Positions 51,225-63,388 of a stretch of DNA of 64,000 bases are shown here, piece after piece; within the stretch, counting starts at the first letter, position 1, and each line of letters opens with the position of its first letter. The stretch is from Aestuariimicrobium sp. p3-SID1156 (GTDB lineage: Bacteria; Actinomycetota; Actinomycetes; Propionibacteriales; Propionibacteriaceae). The notes beneath the pieces are model-generated. The model saw nothing but the letters and a program-made list of their open reading frames with translations. It searched no databases and had not been told where the DNA came from. The stretch lies in assembly GCF_025144225.1 (NCBI RefSeq), contig NZ_JALXXB010000004.1:62001-126000 (forward strand), read 5' to 3'. Made by a program: the position numbers and the translations under genes.

Positions 51225-54961
<3,737 letters not shown>

Positions 54962-55079
54962 CTTCGGGTCCTCCTGTGGATCTGGGAGCGCCGTTGCTCC
55001 ACACTGTTACGGTACGCCTCACATGGACAGGCGCTCAACAGGCCAGGCCATGGAAATGTGGGCTGTGCGCGGGCTTCGT

Positions 55080-55859
55080 CTAGCGGGTGACCTCGTTGGG
55101 AACCGCCCCGCCGAAGCGCCGGTCGCGCGAGACATAGGTCTCGATGGCCCGCCAGAGGTCGCGGCGGTCGAAATCGGGCCACAGCCGGTCCAGGAATACC
55201 ATCTCGGCATAAGCGGCCTGCCAGACCAGGAAGTTGGACGTGCGCTGCTCGCCCGAAGACCGCAGGAACAGGTCCACGTCGGGGACATCGGGGTGGTACA
55301 GGTACTTCGCGAAGGTCTCCTCGGTGACCTTCTTCGGGTCCAGCCTGCCTTCCCGGGCGGCCTGGGCGATGCGGGCGGCCGCGTCGGCGATCTCGGCGCG
55401 TCCGCCGTAGTTCATGCAGAACTGCAGGGTGAGGGTGGTGTTGCCACGCGAGTACTCCTCGGCGTCCACCAACTGCTTGGTGACACCGGGCCAGAGCTTC
55501 GGCGGACGCCCAGCCCACACGATGCGCACGCCCATGTCGCCCAGCTCATTGCGGCGCCGACGAATGACGTCGCGGTTGAAGTTCATCAACCAGGCGACCT
55601 CGTCCGGCGAGCGCTTCCAGTTCTCGGTGGAGAAGGCATAGGCGGAGACGTACTCCACGCCGATCTCGATGGCTCCGGCCAGGACATCCATGAGGGAGGC
55701 CTCGCCGCGAGCATGGCCCTCGGTGCGCTTCAGTCCGCGCTGCTTGGCCCAGCGGCCATTGCCGTCCATCACGATCGCGACATGGCGGGGAATGGCCTCG
55801 CGGGGCAGCTGCGGCGGACGGGCGCCACTGGGGTGCGGAGGTGGCGGAACGGGCGTCAC
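55080..55859 (-). CDS. uppS: Isoprenyl transferase (undecaprenyl diphosphate synthase family)
   Basis: Cis-prenyltransferase making the polyprenyl diphosphate carrier for cell-wall synthesis. The product is 259 aa from the GTG at 55859. [16 protein letters not shown] contains the catalytic Asp, followed by [24 protein letters not shown], and [21 protein letters not shown] with the pyrophosphate-binding Arg residues. A longer frame reaches 55925 and enters the preceding gene. The sugar-binding gene ends 13 bases upstream, so uppS may be transcribed from that cluster. Confidence 0.95.
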   Translation of the reverse strand: MTPVPPPPHPSGARPPQLPREAIPRHVAIVMDGNGRWAKQRGLKRTEGHARGEASLMDVLAGAIEIGVEYVSAYAFSTENWKRSPDEVAWLMNFNRDVIRRRRNELGDMGVRIVWAGRPPKLWPGVTKQLVDAEEYSRGNTTLTLQFCMNYGGRAEIADAAARIAQAAREGRLDPKKVTEETFAKYLYHPDVPDVDLFLRSSGEQRTSNFLVWQAAYAEMVFLDRLWPDFDRRDLWRAIETYVSRDRRFGGAVPNEVTR

Positions 55860-55872
55860 GGGGAGGTCCTCC

Positions 55873-56955
55873 TCAGGGCTTGAGCAGCGAGGCGAGCACG
55901 GGGTTCCCGGCGAGGGCGGCGCCACCGGTCGCCTTCGTCACCAGCGTGGGCAGGAGGAAGACCCCGGGCACGGAGCGCACCTCATTGCGATAGCTGGTCT
56001 TGGGGTTGTAGGCGATGGACCGGCCCTCCTGCATCGCTGCCACGACCTTGGCCAACCGCGAGGCGAGCGGGGCGGGGTCCCGGTAGATGGTGCTGAACTG
56101 GGTTCCCGCAGCGACTGCTTTCACCCCGTCGACGGTGGCGCCCGAGCCGAGCAGCAGGGGTACTTTCCTCTTCAGCTTGCGGCAGGTCGCCTCGACGGTG
56201 CTGCGGTACGCATCGCCCGGCATTACCAGGGCATCCAGCGTGTGCCGGGGGTAGGTCACCTCGAAGGTGGTGGTGAGGCGCTGCACGAACGCCTCGTGAC
56301 TGCCCGGGGCCACGGCTGCGGTCTGGAAGGAGGTCTGCCCGGACTTCACGATCAGGCTGCCCTCCTTGGACAGGGCCTTCATCGCGAACGCTTCACCATC
56401 GAACCGGCCCTTGGCTCGCAGGTCTTCGGGTGCGCCGGCGAACAGTTCGATGTGGTGGGGGGGACGCTCGGAGGTGCGCCGGGCCATTTCCTTCGCGACG
56501 GCCGCGATCTCCTTCTCCCCGGCGCTGAACTCGTCCCAGCCTAGGACCAGGGCCAGCCCCTGGTGGGACTGGGGGATCGCGTCGAGGGCGATGATCTGGA
56601 CCCCGTCGTCGGCCGCCTTCTTGATCGCTTTGCCGATCGCCTGGGTGTCGATGGACTGCAGGACCACCAGGCCGATGCCGCGGTCAGCGGCCGTCTGCAG
56701 CTGCTTCGCCTGGTCGGCATGGGCGCGGTGGCTGGTGACTGCCGCGTCGGGGAGCGCCTTGGCGACCAGTTCGGCCATCGGGGTAGTGCCGGGGGGCTGG
56801 GTCGCGGTGGCGTCCAACAGCACCTCGACGGTCGCGGCGCGGGGGGAGACGTTCGTGCTGGCCGTGGTGGTTCGTGGCTCTCCGCACGCGGCCAGCAGGC
56901 CGACGGAAACCGCCCCCACCAGCACCTGTCGGCGGGTGGGGGCGGCTGTCGTCAT
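55873..56955 (-). CDS. Sugar ABC transporter substrate-binding lipoprotein (type I periplasmic)
   Basis: Sugar receptor of the Peripla_BP_4 class, 360 aa. [18 protein letters not shown] gives a Tat-like twin Arg and lipobox LAAC. The mature protein has [28 protein letters not shown], the partner motif [14 protein letters not shown] and [13 protein letters not shown], as in ChvE/XylF-like receptors. It lies after the single-domain ATPase gene and its own TACCAT box. No permease is in this cluster, so it may share the MmsB permease nearby. The sugar is unknown. Confidence 0.86.
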   Translation of the reverse strand: MTTAAPTRRQVLVGAVSVGLLAACGEPRTTTASTNVSPRAATVEVLLDATATQPPGTTPMAELVAKALPDAAVTSHRAHADQAKQLQTAADRGIGLVVLQSIDTQAIGKAIKKAADDGVQIIALDAIPQSHQGLALVLGWDEFSAGEKEIAAVAKEMARRTSERPPHHIELFAGAPEDLRAKGRFDGEAFAMKALSKEGSLIVKSGQTSFQTAAVAPGSHEAFVQRLTTTFEVTYPRHTLDALVMPGDAYRSTVEATCRKLKRKVPLLLGSGATVDGVKAVAAGTQFSTIYRDPAPLASRLAKVVAAMQEGRSIAYNPKTSYRNEVRSVPGVFLLPTLVTKATGGAALAGNPVLASLLKP

Positions 56956-56962
56956 GACGGAA

Positions 56963-56968
56963 ATGGTA
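56963..56968 (-). promoter_or_regulatory. -10 box for the sugar-binding lipoprotein gene
   Basis: TACCAT on the minus strand is followed by seven bases and the ATG at 56955, a leaderless spacing. An identical GGTACCAT lies 81 bases upstream before a very short frame. Confidence 0.45.
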
Positions 56969-57000
56969 CCGCCACGAAGGCGATGTGGATCAGCCCTTGG

Positions 57001-57036
57001 TCAGCGGGGCGACGACTCGTGGCGCTTGGGACTCAT
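57001..57036 (-). CDS. Eleven-residue upstream frame
   Basis: MSPKRHESSPR then TGA. It is preceded by GGTACCAT and seven bases, the same arrangement as the start of the downstream binding-protein gene. It could be a leader peptide or a chance frame. An inverted repeat (CGCCACGA at 56970-56977 with TCGTGGCG at 57017-57024) spans its end and the next start. Confidence 0.25.
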   Translation of the reverse strand: MSPKRHESSPR

Positions 57037-57068
57037 GCTGGACATGGTACCCACCGGGGTCGCTGGGC

Positions 57069-57821
57069 TCAGGTGCGCGCCACGTGCGTGGCACCGGTGA
57101 TGGCGGCGAGAACGTCCTCGTAGCTGGCGGCGGTGGCCGAGAAGCTACCGTTGTTTCGGCCGTGGCGCAGGACTTCGACGCGATCCGCCACTGCCCGGAT
57201 GTCGGTCAGGTTGTGGCCGATGAGGATGACTCCGAGGCCGCGGTCTCGCAGGTCCTGCACATAGGACAGGACGTCGGCGGTCTGGCTGACTGACAGGGAG
57301 GCCGTGGGTTCGTCCAGCACCACCAGGGAGGGACTGGAGACCAGAGTGCGAGCGATGGCGACGCACTGGCGTTGGCCCGCCGAGAGCGTCCGCAGCGGCA
57401 CTGTGAGGTCCGGGATGCGGGAGTTGACGGCACCCAGGTGCTGTTTGGCCAATTCCGTCATTCGGGTCGCGTCCAGCAGCCCCCACCGACTGCGCAGCTC
57501 CTGGCCGAGGAAGACGTTGTCGGTGACGTCGAGGTTCTCCACGAGGGAGGACTCCTGGAAGACCGAGGCAATGCCGAGTTCGGTGGCTGCACGTGGGGAT
57601 GAGATCGAGACCGGGCGCCCGTGCCACTCGATGGTGCCGGCGGTCGGTTGGTACACCCCGCCGATGACGCGCGCGAGGGTCGACTTGCCGGCGGCATTGT
57701 CCCCGACGAGAGCGACGACCTCGCCGGCCTCGACCACGAGGTCGACGTCCTCGGCCGCGTGGACGCCACCGAAGAACATGCTGATGCCGGTGAGTCGGAG
57801 CAGCGGTGCTGATGGGCTCAT
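57069..57821 (-). CDS. Single-domain sugar ABC transporter ATP-binding protein
   Basis: ATPase of a monosaccharide importer, 250 aa. Unlike RbsA or MmsA it has a single nucleotide-binding domain, like FrcA. Walker A is GDNAAGKST, the signature is LSAGQRQC, Walker B is VVLDEPTASLS and the H-loop is ILIGHNLTD. It starts with an ATGA overlap on the ROK gene, so the two are one operon. The permease that should go with it is missing here. Confidence 0.9.
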   Translation of the reverse strand: MSPSAPLLRLTGISMFFGGVHAAEDVDLVVEAGEVVALVGDNAAGKSTLARVIGGVYQPTAGTIEWHGRPVSISSPRAATELGIASVFQESSLVENLDVTDNVFLGQELRSRWGLLDATRMTELAKQHLGAVNSRIPDLTVPLRTLSAGQRQCVAIARTLVSSPSLVVLDEPTASLSVSQTADVLSYVQDLRDRGLGVILIGHNLTDIRAVADRVEVLRHGRNNGSFSATAASYEDVLAAITGATHVART

Positions 57822-58978
57822 CCGACAATCCTTCCTGCCGGGCCCGGTGTCTGGACGCTGTCATACGCAAGTGCCGCCGCGCCGATCGCCTCGGCGTGGC
57901 GAGTGAGTTCGCTGGCCACCAGGAGCTCATCGGCCGACCCCAGCAGGGGGCGTGCTCGCAGCGCGTCACGAATTGGCCCGAGGAAGAGCTCTCCGGCGGT
58001 GGCCAGTGCACCGCCGATGACGATCGCCTCGGGATGCAGCATCAGGGCCGAATTGGCGAGCACCGGGCCAACCACCGCGCCGGTGTCGGCAATCACCTGG
58101 CGGCAACCAGCATCACCACGCTGCGCCGACGCGACGATCTGGCGCAGGTTCATGGGGCCATGGCTGAGGCGCAGTAGGTCGGCCAGGGCATCTTCGGAGA
58201 CGGCGGTGTTGAGGCAGCCACGGGCACCGCAGCGGCAGATGGGCCCGCTCGGGTCGACCTGGACATGACCCAGCGCGCCAGCCGGCCCGCGGATGCCCCG
58301 ATGCAGCTGTCCACGGATCAGGATCGCGGCTTCGATCGTCTCCTCCGCGCGAACGTAGATGGCGCAGGAGGAGCCGCGCAGGCTGCCGAAGCGGGCTTCT
58401 GCCATGGCGGCGGCGTCGGCCTGCTGCTCCAGGACCACGGGACGGTTGGCCCTGCGACTGAGGGTCTCGGCCACGTCGACGTCCTCCCAGCCGTGCAGAG
58501 CCCCCCCGGTCATGGTCGCGAGCAGATTCGGGGGAAGGGCCACACCCACGGCGACCACGTCGTCGAGGGTGGCGCCAACCTCCTCGACTGCTTCGCCGAG
58601 GAGCAGGGCAGCCCGATCGAGCGTGGTGTCAAAGCGATGGTCCACGGGCAGTGGAAGCTCGGAGCTGTGCTGGACGGTGTTGGAAATGTCTCCCAGATAG
58701 GTGCGCAGCGACCTGGCGGTGATGTGGACGCCGAAGGCGAGCTGTGAGGTGGGAGCCAGCGACACCTGCTGGGCGCGCCTGCCTGACCGCGTCGTGGCGC
58801 TTGTCACCAGCACGGAATCGCATTCCAGCTGCTTGACGATGTTGGAGACGGTGGCCGCGGAGAGCCCGGTGGCGGCGGCGAGTTCGACCTGGGTGATGGC
58901 GCCGAAGGTGCGGACCGCCTCAAGGATGCGCTGGCTGTTGGCCTCCCGCAGGGAAGACTGCGAGCCCGGTGCCCTCAT
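57818..58978 (-). CDS. ROK-family transcriptional regulator
   Basis: Sugar-responsive repressor of the NagC/XylR type, 386 aa. The N-terminal winged helix has EAVRTFGAITQVELAAATGL and SAATVSNIVKQL; the ROK sugar-kinase-like domain has GHVQVDPSGPICRCGARGCLNT, which includes the zinc-binding CXCGXXGCXE-like motif ending in Asn-Thr here. The ATG at 58978 follows GAGGAGG. It heads the ATPase/binding-protein operon and is divergent from mmsA; repeated TGGCTTCA half-sites lie between them. Confidence 0.9.
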   Translation of the reverse strand: MRAPGSQSSLREANSQRILEAVRTFGAITQVELAAATGLSAATVSNIVKQLECDSVLVTSATTRSGRRAQQVSLAPTSQLAFGVHITARSLRTYLGDISNTVQHSSELPLPVDHRFDTTLDRAALLLGEAVEEVGATLDDVVAVGVALPPNLLATMTGGALHGWEDVDVAETLSRRANRPVVLEQQADAAAMAEARFGSLRGSSCAIYVRAEETIEAAILIRGQLHRGIRGPAGALGHVQVDPSGPICRCGARGCLNTAVSEDALADLLRLSHGPMNLRQIVASAQRGDAGCRQVIADTGAVVGPVLANSALMLHPEAIVIGGALATAGELFLGPIRDALRARPLLGSADELLVASELTRHAEAIGAAALAYDSVQTPGPAGRIVG

Positions 58979-59029
58979 GGCACACACACCTCCTCGGATC
59001 GGCCGTTGAGTCACCATTGTGCGCCCTCG

Positions 59030-59070
59030 TGAAGCCAAAAGCGAGGAGCTGGCTTCAAAGACTGAAGCCA
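59030..59070. promoter_or_regulatory. Operator half-sites near the ROK gene
   Basis: TGAAGCCA (59030-59037), TGGCTTCA (59050-59057) and TGAAGCCA (59063-59070) lie within 41 bases; the last two form a perfect 8-bp inverted repeat with a five-base centre. They are the best candidates for ROK autoregulation. Confidence 0.6.
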
Positions 59071-59173
59071 AGATGGGCGGAACGCCGCACGCTCGTGTCG
59101 TGTTGGGCAGGGCTCGCCTCAGCGTCCGAAGCGTCAAGGGGAGACGAGCGTCTCGTCACGGAACGGTCACGCT

Positions 59174-59214
59174 TGGCTTCAAGTCTTGACTTCATGACGG
59201 CAAAAAGGTCTACT
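59174..59214 (+). promoter_or_regulatory. mmsA promoter with overlapping operator half-sites
   Basis: TTGACT (59186-59191) and TCTACT (59209-59214) are -35 and -10 with 17 bases between. TGGCTTCA (59174-59181) and near-copy TGACTTCA (59187-59194) sit on and beside the -35, so the ROK regulator could repress it. RBS AAGGAGA follows further down. Confidence 0.6.
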
Positions 59215-59257
59215 TTGAGTTAACCCGGCAGATGCTGGGGCAGTCAAAGGAGACGGC

Positions 59258-60820
59258 ATGTCCAATGACGGGCACATCATCCTCGAGATGGCCAACATCA
59301 CCAAGGTCTTCCCTGGTGTGAAGGCGCTCGACGGTGTGACGATGAAGGTCAGGCGGGGTGACGTCCACGCCATCTGCGGCGAGAACGGTGCCGGCAAGTC
59401 GACCCTGATGAAGGTCCTCTCGGGCGTGTACCCCCATGGCACGTACACCGGCGACATCCTGTTTGAGGGTCGCACGATGAACTTCAACAACATCAAGTCC
59501 TCGGAGCAGGAGGGCATCGTCATCATTCACCAGGAGCTGGCGCTGATCCCGGAGCTCTCGGTGACGGAGAACATCTTCCTGGGCGAGGAGGTGACCAAGG
59601 GCGGCCTGATCGACTGGGGGGAGGCCCGCTCCCGCGCACTCGAGCTGCTCGCTCGCGTGGGCCTGGACATCAACCCCGACACCGCCATCAAGAAGCTCGG
59701 TGTCGGCCAGCAGCAGTTGGTCGAGATCGCCAAGGCCCTCAACAAGAACGTGAAGCTGCTGATCCTGGATGAGCCCACTGCGGCCCTCAACGAGGACGAC
59801 TCGGCGAACCTGCTCGACCTGATGCGGGGCCTGCAGGGCAAGGGCATCACTCAGATCATGATCAGCCACAAGCTCAACGAGATCGCCGCCGTCTCCGATG
59901 CGGTCACCGTCATCCGCGACGGCCGAACCGTGGAGACCTATGACGTGGTGGCCGGTCAGGTGGACGAGGACCGCATCATCCGCGCGATGGTCGGTCGCTC
60001 GATCGAGAATCGCTACCCGGACCACGAGTCGAACCCCGGAGAGGTGCTCTTCGAGGTCGAGAACTGGACCGTCGAGCATCCCGACCTGCCCGGACGCCTT
60101 ACGAGCAAGTCCGCCAGCTTCACCGTTCGCGCCGGGGAGATCGTCGGTTTCGCCGGCCTCATGGGCGCCGGGCGCACCGAGCTGGCCCGCTCGCTGTTCG
60201 GCCGCAGCTACGGCATCCACCGCGGCGGTCGGATGATGCTTGAGGGCAGGGAGATCACGCCCAAGAACGTCTCCCAGGCCATCGATGCCGGCCTCGCCTA
60301 TGTCACCGAGGACCGCAAGGTGCTGGGCCTCAACCTGCTCGACACCATCAAGACCACGATCACCTCGGCCAACCTGAAGAACATCGTCAAGCGGGGCCTG
60401 CTCGACCTGGAGAAGGAGACCGAGGTTGCCAACGGCTACCGCGACGACCTCCGCATCAAGACCCCTAGCGTGGACGTCGGGGTCGCGACTCTCTCGGGTG
60501 GCAACCAGCAGAAGGTCGTGTTGGCCAAGTGGATGTACACCCAGCCCAAGGTGCTGATCCTGGACGAGCCCACCCGCGGCATCGACGTCGGCGCCAAGTA
60601 CGAGATCTACAAACTGATCCAAGCCTTGGCCGACCAGGGCAAGGCAGTCATCGTCATCTCCTCGGAGCTACCCGAGGTACTGGGCATCTGCGACCGGATC
60701 TACACCATCTGCGAGGGCCGGATCACCGGTTGCCTGGCAGCCGGTGAAGCCGACCAGGAGACCCTCATGCGCCGCATGACCACCACTGTCGGCCAGCCCA
60801 ACGAAGCCATTCCGGCCTGA
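59258..60820 (+). CDS. mmsA: Multiple-monosaccharide ABC transporter ATP-binding protein
   Basis: Energises a monosaccharide importer, 520 aa with two fused ATPase domains (RbsA/GguA type). First domain: Walker A GENGAGKSTL, signature region LGVGQQQLV, Walker B LLILDEPTAALN. Second domain: the degenerate A-loop GLMGAGRTEL, signature LSGGNQQKV and LILDEPTRGIDVG. The asymmetric second site is normal for the group. AAGGAGA precedes the ATG. It is the first gene of the mmsA-mmsB-chvE operon. Confidence 0.95.
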   Translation: MSNDGHIILEMANITKVFPGVKALDGVTMKVRRGDVHAICGENGAGKSTLMKVLSGVYPHGTYTGDILFEGRTMNFNNIKSSEQEGIVIIHQELALIPELSVTENIFLGEEVTKGGLIDWGEARSRALELLARVGLDINPDTAIKKLGVGQQQLVEIAKALNKNVKLLILDEPTAALNEDDSANLLDLMRGLQGKGITQIMISHKLNEIAAVSDAVTVIRDGRTVETYDVVAGQVDEDRIIRAMVGRSIENRYPDHESNPGEVLFEVENWTVEHPDLPGRLTSKSASFTVRAGEIVGFAGLMGAGRTELARSLFGRSYGIHRGGRMMLEGREITPKNVSQAIDAGLAYVTEDRKVLGLNLLDTIKTTITSANLKNIVKRGLLDLEKETEVANGYRDDLRIKTPSVDVGVATLSGGNQQKVVLAKWMYTQPKVLILDEPTRGIDVGAKYEIYKLIQALADQGKAVIVISSELPEVLGICDRIYTICEGRITGCLAAGEADQETLMRRMTTTVGQPNEAIPA

Positions 60821-60847
60821 CCGCCGCACCACCAACGGAGCAGACAC

Positions 60848-62155
60848 ATGAAAGCCCTCAAGCAGATCTTCGGATCCAACCTCCAGCAGTACACGATGGT
60901 GCTGGCCTTGGTCGCCCTGGCCGTCGTCTTCCACGTCATTTCGGGCGGGCGCATGCTCACGCCCTCCAACCTGCAGAACCTGGTCTCGGGCAACGCCTAC
61001 GTGCTGATCCTGGCAATCGGCATGGTCATGGTGATCGTCATCGGGCAGATCGACCTCTCTGTCGGATCGGTGGCAGGATTCACCGGCATGATGGTGGCGC
61101 TCACTGCCGTCGACTACAACCTCCACTGGCTCGTCGCCGTGGGGCTCGGCCTCCTGCTCGGCCTGGCCATCGGCGCCTGGCACGGCTTCTGGCTCTCCAA
61201 GGTAGGCATCCCCGGCTTCATCACCACCTTGGCCGGCATGATGATCTTCCGTGGTCTGGTCATCTGGGTCTCGAAGTCCATCTCGGTGGCCGCGCCCTCC
61301 GAATTGCAGTTCTACGGCTCGGGATACCTGCCGGAATGGGGCCCGGCCTTCACCCAGATGAACAACTCAACGCTGCTGCTGGGAATTCTGGGCTGCGCAT
61401 TCTTCATCGTCAGTGAACTGCGCCGCCGCTCCCGTCTGGTGCGTCGTGGCCACGAGGCCCCGCTGTGGGCCAGTCTTGTCCGCATTGCACTCATCGTCGG
61501 CGTCATCGGCTACCTGACCTACCTGTTCGGCACCGGTCGTCCCGGCACCTCCTTCCCGGTGCCCGGTGTGATCCTGCTGGTTCTGGTCGTGATCTACCAC
61601 ATCATCACCGAGCGGACTCGCTTCGGTCGCCACATCTACGCCGTCGGTGGCAACAAGGCTGCAGCCGCGCTGTCCGGGGTCAACACCCAGCGCACCTACT
61701 TCCTGGTCATGCTCAACATGTCCTTCCTGGCAGCCCTGGCCGGCATCCTCTTCCTCGGCCGCTCCACCGCCGCCGGCCCCGGCGACGGCACCAACTGGGA
61801 GCTCGACGCCATCGCGGCCGTCTTCATCGGCGGTGCAGCGGTCTCCGGCGGTATCGGCACCGTCGTCGGATCTGTCATCGGCGGGCTCGTCATGGCAGTC
61901 CTCAACTCCGGCCTCATGCTGATGGGTGTCGGCGCCGACAAGACCCAGGTCATCAAGGGCTTGGTCCTGCTGGCCGCCGTCGCCTTCGACGTCTACAACA
62001 AGCAGCAGGGCAGGCCGTCCATCATCGGGCGCATCACCCAGAACTTCGGCAAGAAGGACCCCCAGTCCACCGACGCTCCCGCCGTGGACGCCGGCCCCGT
62101 GGTCACCGCCGAGGACACGATGCCGAACACCGGCATCCCCACCAGCACCAATTGA
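60848..62155 (+). CDS. mmsB: Multiple-monosaccharide ABC transporter permease
   Basis: Inner-membrane permease, 435 aa, with about ten to eleven helices and an unusually long loop in the middle as in GguB/MmsB proteins. Signature pieces are NAYVLILAIGMVMVIVIGQI, DLSVGSVAGF and AIAAVFIGGAAVSGGIGTVV; the C-terminus is an Ala/Pro-rich cytoplasmic tail. It is 27 bases after mmsA with CGGAGC as its binding site. It probably forms a homodimer, as in other members. It may also serve the adjacent permease-less cluster. Confidence 0.93.
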   Translation: MKALKQIFGSNLQQYTMVLALVALAVVFHVISGGRMLTPSNLQNLVSGNAYVLILAIGMVMVIVIGQIDLSVGSVAGFTGMMVALTAVDYNLHWLVAVGLGLLLGLAIGAWHGFWLSKVGIPGFITTLAGMMIFRGLVIWVSKSISVAAPSELQFYGSGYLPEWGPAFTQMNNSTLLLGILGCAFFIVSELRRRSRLVRRGHEAPLWASLVRIALIVGVIGYLTYLFGTGRPGTSFPVPGVILLVLVVIYHIITERTRFGRHIYAVGGNKAAAALSGVNTQRTYFLVMLNMSFLAALAGILFLGRSTAAGPGDGTNWELDAIAAVFIGGAAVSGGIGTVVGSVIGGLVMAVLNSGLMLMGVGADKTQVIKGLVLLAAVAFDVYNKQQGRPSIIGRITQNFGKKDPQSTDAPAVDAGPVVTAEDTMPNTGIPTSTN

Positions 62156-62217
62156 CCCGCGCAACGCTGCCCACCCCCATCGGAGACCTTCCGATGACCA
62201 CCGAAAGAAGGAACGCA

Positions 62218-63318
62218 ATGAATCTCAACCGTCGAAGCATTCTCGGGTCCATCGCCGGACTCGCTGCACTGACCACCCTGAGCGCTTGTGGCGGCGAAGG
62301 CCGCGAGGGTACTGGCAATTCGAGCAATGCCGGTGGCGGTTTCGCCGCCGACTCCACCATCGGCGTGGCGCTGCCGTGGCTGGGCACCCAGAACTGGAAG
62401 GAGGCCGAGGCGATGTTCAAGAAGGAGCTCGAGTCGGCCGGATTCAAGGCGCTCGTCCAGTCCGCCGACAACAAGGTGCCCCAGCAGCAGTCCCAGATCG
62501 ACACCATGATCCAGCAGGGTGCCAAGGTCATCGTCGTCGGCCCCGTTGACGGCAAGCAGCTCGGCTCCACCCTGAAGAAGGCCCGCGAGGCCGGCGTCGC
62601 GGTGCTGGGCTACGACCGCATGCTCGAGAACACGGATGCCGTCGACGGCGTCATCCAGTTCGGCTCAATCCGCACCGGCGAGCTCCAGGGCCAGGCCCTG
62701 CTCGACGGCCTCGCCGAGGTCAAGGGCGGCAAGGGCCCTTGGAACATCGAGCTCTTCGGTGGCGGCCCGGCAGACCCCAACGCCCCCCTCTTCTTCCAGG
62801 GCGCGATGAAGGTGCTGCAGCCCAAGATCGACGACGGCACCCTTGTGGTGGTCTCGGGCCAGAAGGAGTTCACCCAGTGCGCCACCACCGACTGGGACAA
62901 CGCCAAGGCACAGTCGCGCATGGACTCGCTGCTCTCGGGCAACTACTCCGGCAAGAAGATCGACGGCGTGCTCTCGCCCAATGACGGCATTGCCCGGGCC
63001 ATCCTGACCTCCTGCAAGCAGGCGGGCCAGCCAGTCCCGGTCATCACCGGGCTGGACGCCGAGAACGAGTCGGTTGCCCTGGTGTGGGCGGGCACGCAGT
63101 ACTGCACCGTGGCCAAGCCCACCGACAAGCTGGTCGGCAAGACGATGGAGATCATCAAGGCCCTCCAGAAGGACGGCAAGCTGCCCGAGACCAAGGAGAA
63201 GGGCAACAACGGCAAGATCGACGTCCCGATCTTCCAGCTCGACCCGGTCGTTGTCACCAAGAAGAACGCCAAGGAGGTCTTCGCCAACGATCCGGAGCGC
63301 ATGAAGCTGCTCAAGTGA
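62218..63318 (+). CDS. chvE: Multiple-monosaccharide ABC transporter substrate-binding lipoprotein
   Basis: Sugar receptor of the ChvE class, 366 aa from the ATG at 62218. MNLNRRSILGSIAGLAALTT and the lipobox LSAC form the signal; the twin Arg suggests Tat export. The mature part has STIGVALPWLGTQNWKEAEA, QIDTMIQQGAKVIVVGPVDG, YDRMLENTD and GVLSPNDGIARAIL. AAGAAGGA precedes the start; an ATG ten codons upstream in the same frame is less likely. It ends the operon, before a hairpin terminator. Sugars such as arabinose, xylose or glucose are used by family members. Confidence 0.93.
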   Translation: MNLNRRSILGSIAGLAALTTLSACGGEGREGTGNSSNAGGGFAADSTIGVALPWLGTQNWKEAEAMFKKELESAGFKALVQSADNKVPQQQSQIDTMIQQGAKVIVVGPVDGKQLGSTLKKAREAGVAVLGYDRMLENTDAVDGVIQFGSIRTGELQGQALLDGLAEVKGGKGPWNIELFGGGPADPNAPLFFQGAMKVLQPKIDDGTLVVVSGQKEFTQCATTDWDNAKAQSRMDSLLSGNYSGKKIDGVLSPNDGIARAILTSCKQAGQPVPVITGLDAENESVALVWAGTQYCTVAKPTDKLVGKTMEIIKALQKDGKLPETKEKGNNGKIDVPIFQLDPVVVTKKNAKEVFANDPERMKLLK

Positions 63319-63334
63319 TGTGAAGTGAACCTCG

Positions 63335-63364
63335 AAGGGCCCTGGGCATCGGCGCAGGGCCCTT
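63335..63364 (+). terminator. Rho-independent terminator after the sugar operon
   Basis: AAGGGCCCTG (63335-63344) pairs perfectly with CAGGGCCCTT (63355-63364) across ten bases, followed by TCGCTT. It lies 16 bases after the chvE stop. Confidence 0.85.
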
Positions 63365-63388
63365 TCGCTTCGCCCTAGAGTTGAACCC

